Shown here piece by piece: positions 7,325 through 13,674 of a stretch of 14,790 bases of DNA. Source of the DNA: Spirochaetaceae bacterium (GTDB taxonomy: Bacteria; Spirochaetota; Spirochaetia; PWKH01); contig PWNW01000171.1 of NCBI GenBank assembly GCA_003557605.1, positions 1 to 14,790 on the forward strand, in the 5' to 3' direction. Each line of letters opens with the position of its first letter. The stretch's first letter is position 1. The notes below the pieces were generated by a model, which did not search any database, had not been told where the DNA came from, and saw nothing but the letters and a program-made list of their open reading frames with translations. The translations under genes were made by a program, and so were the position numbers.

Positions 7325-9268
7325 CTAATCCTCCTGGTCTGTTTCATAATAGGTGTATCCCCGCAGGCCTGCATTATAGGCTGTGATGATTTTTCTGCGC
7401 TGCTGCGGAGTGATTTTTCCTTCACGGACAGCTGTTTCCGCCTTCATGCGGACCAGAGCTTCAAGTTTCTTAGGATCATATTCAACATAGCTCAGCACAT
7501 CAGCCACCGTGTCCCCGTCCAGTTCGTGATGAAGCACCGCTGAGCCGTGTTCATCATAGGTCACGCTGACCACATTGGTGTCTCCAAGCAGATTGTGGAG
7601 GTCCCCCAGGGTTTCCTGGTACGCTCCAACAAGAAATACTCCGAGAATGTAGTCCTCATCGTCAGGCGGGGTATGGAGAGGCAGGGTATGCCGTATTTCC
7701 GACCGGCCGATAAATTTATCGATTTTCCCGTCGCAGTCGCAGGTAATGTCTGCCAGAATTGCATTTCTCTCAGGCTTGTGCAGCAGATAATGAATCGGCA
7801 TGATCGGAAAGAGCTGGTCGATGGCCCATACATCGGGAAGAGACTGGAAAACGCTGAAATTTCCGTAGTAGATATCTGAAAGATGGTGCTCAAGGTTCTT
7901 AAGTTCTGGAGGTACGTAATCCTTCCCACGTGATATCTCGTAGATATCTGCCATGATGGACCAGTACATATGCTCTGCCAATGCACGCTCACGCATATTA
8001 ACCGACCCGTAGAGGAATTTGGTACGGATTTCCTCCCGGTAGTAGTTCAGGTCGTTGAGACATTCCTGGGCATTCTTTTCATTCAGGGTTCGTCTTACAT
8101 ACAGCAGGTTTTCCACAGCTCCCCTGAGGTCTTCAGGTATTTCATCGGGTGATGTGCTTGAGCCGAAGGTGTTGGTATCCAGCACATTCAGCAGCAGCAC
8201 TGAATAGTAGGCCACCAGAGCTCTGCCTGATTCGCTGATAATTACCGGATGCTCAACCCCGGCCTCATTGCAGTTGACCATGACCACCTCTACGATATCG
8301 TCGCAGTACTCCTTCATGGAATAGTTCCTGCTGCTTCCTGTATTGGTGCTGCTTCCGTCATAGTCCACCGCAAGGCCTCCCCCGATGTCAAGCAGCCCCA
8401 TGGGAGCTCCTTCATGGACCAGTCCAGTGTAAAACCGGGCGGCTTCAGTTGCACCGATCCTGATGGAATGTATGTTGGGGATTTGGGAACCCAGATGGTA
8501 ATGAAGCAGCTTTAGGCATTGAAGCATCCCTTCATTTTTCAGCTTGTCCACTGCAGAAATAACCTGTGTGGTGTTGAGCACGAAGACGCTGCGGTCACCT
8601 CCCGATTCGGTCCAGTGACCACCTGCTGTAGTTGAGGGCTTCATCCGGATGCCGATGATCGGATCTATACCCAGTTCCCGGGCCCGTTCAATAATTACCT
8701 CAGTTTCGCTGGGCATCTCAATAACCAGGACGGTCTGTATGCCAAGGGAGCGTCCCCGGAGGGCAAGGTCAATATACTCTTCATCCTTGTAGCCGTTACA
8801 GATAACATAGGCTCCAGGATCATCGATGTATGCCAGGGCTGCAATAAGCTCAGCCTTGCTTCCCGTTTCAAGTCCGTGATGATACTGCCTCCCGAAATGG
8901 GTGATTTCCTCTATTACCTGCTGCTGCTGATTTACCTTTATCGGGTAGACACCTCGATAGGTGCCCTTGTATCCTGCATCCTTAATGGACTGAAGAAATG
9001 TCTCATTGATGAACCTGATACGGTCATCCAGAATGTCGCTGAAGCGAAGCAGTACCGGCAGCTTCAGTCCGCGCTCCTGAAGCCCCTTTGCGATTTTCAT
9101 CAAGCTGATCGAAGAAGCCCGGTTGTCTCTGTTGAGCTTCACATGCACTTCTCCAGTGTCTTCGACATGAAAATAGCCGTTTCCCCATTCCCGTATACGG
9201 TAGAGGGATTCTGCATCTGATGCGGTCCAGCGGTTTTCAGCGGTTTTATCCATATCATTCGTCTCCAT
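7325..9268 (-). CDS. speA: Biosynthetic arginine decarboxylase
   Basis: SpeA decarboxylates arginine to agmatine, the first step of the pathway encoded by this operon. The 647-residue length is typical of the large PLP fold-III arginine decarboxylases (E. coli 658). The PLP lysine is K111 in GVYPIKVNQQQ. HYHLGSQ (256-262), LLDIGGGLAVDYDG (292-305) and ISESGRA (344-350) form the cofactor site. The C-terminal active-site cysteine is C510 in ITCDCDGKID, followed by GAYQETLGDLHNLLGDTN (548-565). The start is uncertain: the ATG at 9268 has no clear ribosome site, whereas the in-frame ATG at 9253 has GGAG 9 bases upstream, so the protein may begin at MDKTAENRW. It is the first gene of a five-gene minus-strand operon. 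Confidence 0.95.
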   Translation of the reverse strand: METNDMDKTAENRWTASDAESLYRIREWGNGYFHVEDTGEVHVKLNRDNRASSISLMKIAKGLQERGLKLPVLLRFSDILDDRIRFINETFLQSIKDAGYKGTYRGVYPIKVNQQQQVIEEITHFGRQYHHGLETGSKAELIAALAYIDDPGAYVICNGYKDEEYIDLALRGRSLGIQTVLVIEMPSETEVIIERARELGIDPIIGIRMKPSTTAGGHWTESGGDRSVFVLNTTQVISAVDKLKNEGMLQCLKLLHYHLGSQIPNIHSIRIGATEAARFYTGLVHEGAPMGLLDIGGGLAVDYDGSSTNTGSSRNYSMKEYCDDIVEVVMVNCNEAGVEHPVIISESGRALVAYYSVLLLNVLDTNTFGSSTSPDEIPEDLRGAVENLLYVRRTLNEKNAQECLNDLNYYREEIRTKFLYGSVNMRERALAEHMYWSIMADIYEISRGKDYVPPELKNLEHHLSDIYYGNFSVFQSLPDVWAIDQLFPIMPIHYLLHKPERNAILADITCDCDGKIDKFIGRSEIRHTLPLHTPPDDEDYILGVFLVGAYQETLGDLHNLLGDTNVVSVTYDEHGSAVLHHELDGDTVADVLSYVEYDPKKLEALVRMKAETAVREGKITPQQRRKIITAYNAGLRGYTYYETDQED

Positions 9269-9290
9269 CCAGTTTTCAGCCTGAATCTTT

Positions 9291-9299
9291 AGTGTAGCA
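9291..9299 (-). promoter_or_regulatory. Possible extended -10 promoter of the speA operon
   Basis: On the minus strand, TG-C-TACACT (TACACT at 9296-9291, with TG one base upstream) reads as an extended -10 element. There is no good -35 at 17 bases; the nearest candidate, TGGACA, lies about 24 bases upstream, which is too far. Predicted start near 9284 would leave a leader of about 16 bases to the ATG at 9268, or 31 to the ATG at 9253. Confidence 0.35.
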
Positions 9300-9333
9300 A
9301 ATACCGGAAAAATTCACCATTGTCCAGTGGGTG

Positions 9334-9361
9334 TTTTCCCTATGAAATTATTTTTCCTATG
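9334..9361. repeat. Tandem 11-base direct repeats between speA and the SRAP gene
   Basis: TTTTCCCTATG (9334-9344) and TTTTTCCTATG (9351-9361) match at 10 of 11 positions, 17 bases start to start. They lie immediately upstream of the SRAP promoter -35 and about 50-77 bases upstream of the predicted speA start. Such spacing could suit a regulator binding as tandem sites, but two short T-rich copies can also arise by chance. No other function can be read in the 128-base divergent intergenic region apart from the two promoters. Confidence 0.3.
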
Positions 9362-9390
9362 TTGCCGTTTCCTTCTCACCGCAGTACAAT
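9362..9390 (+). promoter_or_regulatory. Promoter of the SRAP gene, apparently leaderless
   Basis: TTGCCG (9362-9367), a 17-base spacer and TACAAT (9385-9390) are followed by six bases and then the ATG at 9397. Transcription would therefore start at or within a base or so of the ATG, and no Shine-Dalgarno sequence is present upstream. The same geometry recurs at umuD. Confidence 0.5.
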
Positions 9391-9396
9391 GCGTTT

Positions 9397-10131
9397 ATGT
9401 GTTTTACCATGTCCCTGGTGAAGGAGAGGCAGGAGCTTGAGGCAGAGTTCGCAGCTCTTTTTGAGGAGCTTTCCCTCACTTCAGCATACGGTGTTTCAGG
9501 GTTTTCCCATCCTCTATGGCCGATTATTCCTTCGGAGGACCCCCGGACAGTCCGCAGGGCAAACTGGGGGCTGATCCCTTTTTGGGTAAAAACCCGAGAA
9601 GAGGCGGCAAAGATTCGCAATATGACCCTCAATGCAAGGCTTGAGACCGCATGGAAACTCCCGTCCTTCCGCTCTTCCATTGGTCCTCGACGGTGTCTTG
9701 CTGTGGTTGACGGATTCTTTGAACCCCACCGGTACGGGGGAAAAAGCTATCCATTTTTTATCTACCGCAGAGACCGCAGGCCCTTTGCTCTTGGAGGACT
9801 CTATGATCGATGGAAGGATCCTGCAACTGGGAGGCAGTATGCCTCCTTCTCCGTGCTGACCGTCCCTGCTAGAGATCTTCTTGAGCGCATCCACAATGAG
9901 AAACTGAGAATGCCGGTCATCATACCCCGGGAACAGTACCAGCAGTGGCTTGATGTCTGCCTGGAGAAAGGCCATGTGGAATCCATAGCAGCTTCAGCAT
10001 CCATGGATGAGTTTACTGCCCATCCTGTTGGTCCGATGATTTATTCCAGAAAACAGGAGGGAGATCCTTCCCTGCTTCAGAAGCAGTGGAAATATGGTAT
10101 TCCCTCAGTTGATGAACTGATTTCATCATGA
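9397..10131 (+). CDS. SOS response-associated peptidase (SRAP; YedK/HMCES-like abasic-site protein)
   Basis: SRAP proteins crosslink covalently, through Cys2, to abasic sites in single-stranded DNA and protect them. The 244-residue protein has every key element: C2 directly after the initiator methionine, WGLIPFW (57-63), N79 and R81 in NARLETA, E109 in GFFEP, and H166 in IHNEKLRMPVII. E. coli YedK has the equivalent residues at about 2, 75, 77, 105 and 160. GFFEP replaces the commoner GFYEW, and the N-terminus reads MCFTM rather than MCGRF; both are mild deviations. The start is fixed by the need for Cys2, since the initiator must be removed. It is the first gene of a SRAP-umuD-umuC group, which supports a role in damage tolerance. 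I do not see a classical LexA box before it. Confidence 0.92.
   Translation: MCFTMSLVKERQELEAEFAALFEELSLTSAYGVSGFSHPLWPIIPSEDPRTVRRANWGLIPFWVKTREEAAKIRNMTLNARLETAWKLPSFRSSIGPRRCLAVVDGFFEPHRYGGKSYPFFIYRRDRRPFALGGLYDRWKDPATGRQYASFSVLTVPARDLLERIHNEKLRMPVIIPREQYQQWLDVCLEKGHVESIAASASMDEFTAHPVGPMIYSRKQEGDPSLLQKQWKYGIPSVDELISS
10105..10120. promoter_or_regulatory. 16-base palindrome over the umuD -35 region
   Basis: TCAGTT-GATG-AACTGA is a perfect inverted repeat with 6-base arms and a 4-base spacer. It spans the candidate umuD -35 (10109-10114) and lies in the last codons of the SRAP gene. It resembles an operator in size and position and could be this lineage's SOS box, but no matching palindrome is visible at the SRAP promoter, so chance is a real possibility. 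Confidence 0.3.
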
Positions 10132-10137
10132 TACACT
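10109..10137 (+). promoter_or_regulatory. Internal promoter of umuDC, apparently leaderless
   Basis: TTGATG (10109-10114), a 17-base spacer and TACACT (10132-10137) are followed by six bases and the umuD ATG at 10144. This is the same layout as at the SRAP gene, again without a ribosome binding site. It would allow umuDC to be made independently of, or in addition to, read-through from the SRAP gene. Confidence 0.45.
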
Positions 10138-10143
10138 ATACGC

Positions 10144-10578
10144 ATGTATTCTATTCATTTGTGCAGTAATAATACTGATCTCAAGGTTCCTCTGTTTACC
10201 GAGCATATTGCCGCAGGATTTCCCTCTCCGGCCTCAGAATATGAGGAGAAGGAACTGGATTTTAACGAACTGCTGGTAAAGCGCAGAGCAGCTACGTACT
10301 GTCTCAGGGTCTCCGGTGATTCCATGAAGGGAGCAGGAATCCTTCCCGGAGACATCCTGGTTGTGGACCGGTCGGTGCATCCCGCTGACGGGGATATTGT
10401 CGTTGCCTCCCTGGACGGGGAGTTTACCGTGAAGCGCCTGGTACGGACGCTCCGAACTGCGGTGCTTCGGGCGGAAAACCCTGACTACAAGGATATCAAC
10501 GTCGGGGAAGACCGCGATTTCCTGATCTTCGGGGTCGTCACCGGGGTGGTGCGCACCATGCGCAGAGGTTCCGTGTGA
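10144..10578 (+). CDS. umuD: Translesion error-prone DNA polymerase V autoproteolytic subunit UmuD
   Basis: UmuD is a LexA-like serine peptidase (S24) that cleaves itself on RecA-ssDNA, giving UmuD', the active accessory subunit of polymerase V. The 144-residue protein keeps E. coli numbering exactly: the cleavage site is A24-G25 in HIAAGFPSPA, the nucleophile S60 in VSGDSM, and the general base K97 in FTVKRL. There is no helix-turn-helix domain, so it is UmuD and not LexA. Alanine before the scissile bond is the usual LexA residue, whereas E. coli UmuD has cysteine. It begins 12 bases after the SRAP stop without a visible ribosome site. Its TGA overlaps the GTG start of umuC by four bases, giving translational coupling and near-equal expression. 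Confidence 0.95.
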   Translation: MYSIHLCSNNTDLKVPLFTEHIAAGFPSPASEYEEKELDFNELLVKRRAATYCLRVSGDSMKGAGILPGDILVVDRSVHPADGDIVVASLDGEFTVKRLVRTLRTAVLRAENPDYKDINVGEDRDFLIFGVVTGVVRTMRRGSV

Positions 10579-11807
10579 TAGGGCTGGTTGACTGCAACAG
10601 CTTCTATGCTTCCTGTGAAAAACTTTTCCGGCCGGATTTGTACCGCAGGCCTGTGGTGGTGCTTTCCAATAACGACGGGTGCATTGTTGCCATGAGCCCT
10701 GAAGCAAAGGCCCTGGGCATCAGGAGGGGAGTTCCCTATTTCCAGGTGCGCTCCGACCTGCAGCTCTACGATGCAGCGGTGTTCTCCTCAAACTATGCAC
10801 TGTATCAAAGCATATCGAACAGGGTCATGGACCTGCTGGAGGAGCTGTTTCCGTGTGTTGAGGTATATTCCATTGATGAGGCCTTTGTCCATCTGCCGGA
10901 TGCAGGGGCTGAAGCCGGTGCTGCTGTCCAGCAGGCAAAGAAGGAAGTGGACAGATGTGTAGGAATTCCCGTATCCATCGGGGTCGGCCGGACAAAGACG
11001 CTGGCAAAAATTGCCAACCGGTATGCTAAGCTGTCCGGATGCTTTGTGCTGCACCCGGAGATGGAGCAGGAGGCTCTCCAGTCAATTCCTGTTGCCGATG
11101 TGTGGGGCATCGGACCGAGGAAGGGGAGGTTCCTGCTGCGCAGAGGAATACGGACGGCCTGGGATCTGAGGGGTGCCTCCGAGTACTGGATTAAAAAGCA
11201 TCTCACCATTGTTACCCTCCGCACGCTCTGGGAGCTTCAGGGGAAGCCGTCGGTAGCCGATGAGGTGCCCTGCTCCCCGAAAAAGGGGATCCTTTCCTCA
11301 CAGGGATTCAGCAGTGAAATAACCCGCCTGGAAGATATGCGGCAGGTTATTGCGTTCTACGCCGAGAAAACAGCGGCGAAGCTGTCTGCTCAGGGTTCTT
11401 CTGCAGGGTTTGTTACGGTGCACATCCGGACGCACCGGTTCAAGGAGCAGAAGCAGTACGTGAACAGCATGACAATACGGCTGGATCCTCCTTCCAGGTA
11501 TCCTCCTGATATTATTGCCGCCGCACAGAGGGGGCTTGACCGAATATATCGGGAGGGCTTTGCATATGCGAAAGCAGGGGTGTATCTGACAGGGATTGAT
11601 CTTCCCGAGAGCCGCCAGCTGAATCTGTTCTGCAGGGAGGACCCCCGCAAGGCTGCGGTGGAGCAGGCTGTCTCTGATATCCACGGCCGGTATGGGCGAA
11701 GAAGCATCCACACCCTCGGCTCCGGGGGAACTCATCAATGGGCAATGCGGCAGAACCTTCTCTCACCGAGGTATACGACCCGATGGGAGGAACTTCCCCA
11801 GGTCTGA
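10575..11807 (+). CDS. umuC: DNA polymerase V catalytic subunit (Y-family translesion polymerase)
   Basis: UmuC is the error-prone lesion-bypass polymerase that works with UmuD'. The 410-residue protein (E. coli 422) has the Y-family motifs: D6 in VDCNSFYASCE, SNNDGCIVAMSPEAKALGI (31-49), the catalytic D101-E102 in YSIDEAF, and GVGRTKTLAKIANRYAK (136-152). Two helix-hairpin-helix-like segments follow (VWGIGPRKGRFL), then the little-finger domain (SSQGFSSEITRLEDMRQVIA onward). QLNLF at 348-352 is a consensus sliding-clamp binding motif. The start is GTG, inside the umuD stop (GTGA), and the protein begins directly with the first catalytic strand. No inactivating change is visible. Confidence 0.95.
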   Translation: MIGLVDCNSFYASCEKLFRPDLYRRPVVVLSNNDGCIVAMSPEAKALGIRRGVPYFQVRSDLQLYDAAVFSSNYALYQSISNRVMDLLEELFPCVEVYSIDEAFVHLPDAGAEAGAAVQQAKKEVDRCVGIPVSIGVGRTKTLAKIANRYAKLSGCFVLHPEMEQEALQSIPVADVWGIGPRKGRFLLRRGIRTAWDLRGASEYWIKKHLTIVTLRTLWELQGKPSVADEVPCSPKKGILSSQGFSSEITRLEDMRQVIAFYAEKTAAKLSAQGSSAGFVTVHIRTHRFKEQKQYVNSMTIRLDPPSRYPPDIIAAAQRGLDRIYREGFAYAKAGVYLTGIDLPESRQLNLFCREDPRKAAVEQAVSDIHGRYGRRSIHTLGSGGTHQWAMRQNLLSPRYTTRWEELPQV

Positions 11808-11816
11808 GAAGGTGCT

Positions 11817-11844
11817 TTGCAAAAGCATCAGTCTGGGGTACAAT
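11817..11844 (+). promoter_or_regulatory. Weak candidate promoter before the glycosyltransferase gene
   Basis: TTGCAA (11817-11822), a 16-base spacer and TACAAT (11839-11844) stand 8 bases before an in-frame ATG at 11853. If active, the transcript would start at or just before that ATG. The element lies 10 bases after the umuC stop. Confidence 0.3.
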
Positions 11845-12722
11845 CCGATGATATGGAAAGCCTTCATGCGGATGTTCCGATTATGCTTCGGGTGCACAAC
11901 AGCTGCCGGTATCTTCAGGATACCCTGGATATGATCAGCAACCAGTCAGTTCCCACCAAGGTGTATGCCTTTGCCTGCGAGCCCTCCCCCGAGACTCGAG
12001 CAATTCTTGATCCCTATGTTGAACACATCTATACCATTTCCCAGCTGACCTATGACGCATGGCAGTTTTTGAACCGCTGCATGGAAATGGTCGAGGAAGA
12101 GCTGATTGTATTTCTTGATGCCGACTGCACTCCAGTGGATGTTCATTGGCTTGTCAAACTGATTGAACCCTGCAGAAAGGAACAGGCTGGCGCCGCTTTC
12201 AGCAGGAAGCTTCCCCGTTCAGATGCAGGACCGCTGATCATGAATGATCTTACTGCTTCCTTCGGAGAGCATGGAAAGCTGCTGATTGCGAACAACCGGC
12301 ATGCATTCAGCATTGAATCCATGGTATTCAGAAGATCGGTATGGGAGGAGGATCGGTTTCCGGAAAATCTTGGGAAATGGGCTCCCTTTGTATGGACCTG
12401 GAATGCCCGGAGACGCGGGGTAAAGGTAGTCTATTCCAAGTATTCACGGATACTCTTTATCGAGCCGTATACCCTGCGGTACTGGTATAAAAAGACCTTT
12501 GACGAAGGAAAAGTGGAAGCACAGGTGTTCTCCTGGGACCCGAAAGAGAAAACCCGGCGGTCCTACTTCCTGAAACCCTGGAGAAGGCAGGTTGCAGAGG
12601 ACTGGAGAATGGCCGTAAACCAAAGGAAGATATCAGGGGTACTGTACTCACCTGTTCTCAGATTCGTACAGTACCTCGGAAAATATCGGGGATTCAGAAG
12701 AACCTATAAACGGCGCCCTTAA
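11817..12722 (+). CDS. Glycosyltransferase family 2-like protein
   Basis: This is a GT-A fold sugar transferase, probably cytoplasmic or membrane-associated; the acceptor and sugar are unknown. The N-terminal strand is VPIMLRVHNSCRYLQDTLDMISNQ (about residues 20-43), typical of GT2 enzymes. The metal/nucleotide-sugar DxD motif is LDADCTP (100-106, D101 and D103). The usual acceptor-side ED box is not clear; KWAPFVWTWNARRRG (187-201) occupies that area. The C-terminal about 80 residues are basic (RYWYKKTF, KYRGFRRTYKRR). Two starts are possible: TTG at 11817 with AGAAGG close upstream (289 or 301 residues result), or ATG at 11853, which may be leaderless. It follows umuC by 9 bases but has no obvious functional link to DNA repair. 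Its TAA shares the palindrome TTAA with the stop of the opposing gene. Confidence 0.75.
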   Translation: MQKHQSGVQSDDMESLHADVPIMLRVHNSCRYLQDTLDMISNQSVPTKVYAFACEPSPETRAILDPYVEHIYTISQLTYDAWQFLNRCMEMVEEELIVFLDADCTPVDVHWLVKLIEPCRKEQAGAAFSRKLPRSDAGPLIMNDLTASFGEHGKLLIANNRHAFSIESMVFRRSVWEEDRFPENLGKWAPFVWTWNARRRGVKVVYSKYSRILFIEPYTLRYWYKKTFDEGKVEAQVFSWDPKEKTRRSYFLKPWRRQVAEDWRMAVNQRKISGVLYSPVLRFVQYLGKYRGFRRTYKRRP

Positions 12723-13080
12723 AACTGCCCGGTAGAAAGCATCACCAGTGTGCAGGCCTGCACTACTGCAATTCCCGCCTGCTCGAATGTCTGCTTCAAC
12801 TCATCATCCTCGGTTCCCGGATTCATGATTACCCGTTTAGGGGATGCGGTGATGATGTCGTCAATGATGGTCTCCAGGACCGCAGGCCTACATAGATGGT
12901 TACGGTATCTATTGGGTCCGGTATCTCTGATATTGCGCTCCAGGTCTGAAGTCCCAGGATCTCTTTGTCATTGCGGGACACCGGATAGGGTGCATGACCG
13001 TTTTTCTTCAGGGCCTCTACTGCGCGGTACGAGTATCTTTCAGGATTTGCACTTGCTCCAATAACTGCTACATTCTGCAT
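12719..13080 (-). pseudogene. CoA-binding domain protein (YccU-like), disrupted by a one-base frameshift
   Basis: The first 65 codons read as a normal CoA-binding Rossmann protein: VAVIGASANPERYSYRAVEAL, then YPVSRNDKEILG, then DTVTIYVG. At about 12885 the frame is lost and would stop at 12829. In the neighbouring frame the rest of the family follows to a stop at 12721-12719: TIIDDIITASPKRVIMNPGT, then GIAVVQACTLVMLSTGQF. Adding one C after GGC (VGPAVLETIIDD) restores a 120-residue protein of normal length. Codon order on both sides is otherwise intact, so this is either a very recent mutation or a sequencing error at a short G/C run. No slippery heptamer is present, which argues against programmed frameshifting. 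It lies 12 bases behind tpx, with AGGAA before its ATG, so the two form an operon. The molecular role of these small CoA-binding proteins is not well defined. Confidence 0.85.
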
Positions 13081-13092
13081 GGTCTGTTTCCT

Positions 13093-13608
13093 TTACTGCA
13101 GAAGGCTTCGAAGAGCTTCCAGTGCAGCTTCGTAATCGGGATGGCTGGTATTCTCCTGAACCACTTCTCGGTAGGTGACCGTAAGGTCCCTATCAAGAAC
13201 AAAAATACTTCTGTTGAGAAGTCTCAGTTCCTTGATCAGCACACCAAAGGCCTCTCCGAATTCAGCATCACGATGGTCTGAAAGGGTGATGACTCTGTCT
13301 ACTCCTGCCGCTCCGCACCAACGTGCCTGGGCAAAGGGAAGGTCCATGCTTACCGTAAGCACCACCGCTTCGTCGGAGATCTTCGCAGCCTCTTCATTGA
13401 ATCTCCTAGTCTGCGCGTCGCACACTCCGGTATCAAGGGACGGAACAACGCTGATGAGAATATATTTGCCCTGGTAGTCCTGTAAACGCACTGGGGCAAG
13501 ACCTGTATCGACAACGGTAACATCGGGAGCTGCATCACCTGCTTCTGGTACAGGCCCTGCAAGGTTTACCGGATTTCCTTTCATAGTTGTTTGTTCAATT
13601 TTTGCCAT
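13093..13608 (-). CDS. tpx: Thiol peroxidase (atypical 2-Cys peroxiredoxin)
   Basis: Tpx reduces hydrogen and alkyl peroxides using thioredoxin. The 171-residue protein has the peroxidatic site PSLDTGVCD (T60, C63) and the resolving cysteine C98 in ARWCGAAGV, matching C61 and C95 of E. coli Tpx. GKYILISVVPSLD and VLTVSMDLPFAQ are family signatures. I chose the ATG at 13608 because AGGAGA lies 6 bases upstream; a GTG at 13623 in the same frame would place that ribosome site inside the gene. The usual TP after SLD is TG here, a small deviation next to the catalytic cysteine. A PerR/Fur-like dyad covers its promoter, so peroxide or metal control is likely. It is followed by the frameshifted CoA-binding gene. 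Confidence 0.95.
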   Translation of the reverse strand: MAKIEQTTMKGNPVNLAGPVPEAGDAAPDVTVVDTGLAPVRLQDYQGKYILISVVPSLDTGVCDAQTRRFNEEAAKISDEAVVLTVSMDLPFAQARWCGAAGVDRVITLSDHRDAEFGEAFGVLIKELRLLNRSIFVLDRDLTVTYREVVQENTSHPDYEAALEALRSLLQ

Positions 13609-13630
13609 ATGCTTTCTCCTCACTTTTTTA

Positions 13631-13645
13631 TTAGTATGTTTCTAA
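13631..13645. promoter_or_regulatory. PerR/Fur-like operator at the tpx promoter
   Basis: The 15-base dyad TTAGTATGTTTCTAA lies within a larger perfect inverted repeat, TATTAG-N7-CTAATA (13629-13647). Read on the minus strand it matches about 10 of 14 defined positions of the PerR box TTATAATNATTATAA. It overlaps the tpx -10 box and predicted start, the place expected for a repressor of a peroxide-defence gene. Confidence 0.5.
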
Positions 13646-13673
13646 TATATAGGTCAGAAAGCTGCAGGGGCAA
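13644..13673 (-). promoter_or_regulatory. Promoter of tpx
   Basis: On the minus strand, TTGCCC (13673-13668) is followed by an 18-base spacer and TATATT (13649-13644). Predicted start near 13637 leaves a leader of about 30 bases containing AGGAGA before the ATG at 13608. Confidence 0.5.
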
Positions 13674-13674
13674 G

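Noticed and set aside
9301..9340. GGAAAA...CACC...GGTG...TTTTCC hairpin upstream of the SRAP gene.
   Set aside because: The stem is interrupted by unpaired bases and lacks a T-run, so it is not a convincing terminator or riboswitch; it may be chance.
10234..10707. A 157-codon minus-strand open frame opposite umuD and umuC.
   Set aside because: Both umuD and umuC are intact with all catalytic residues; the antisense translation has no recognisable domain.
12870..12900. Programmed ribosomal frameshifting in the CoA-binding gene.
   Set aside because: There is no slippery heptamer or following structure at the frame change, and the family is not known to use frameshifting; a one-base loss explains it more simply.
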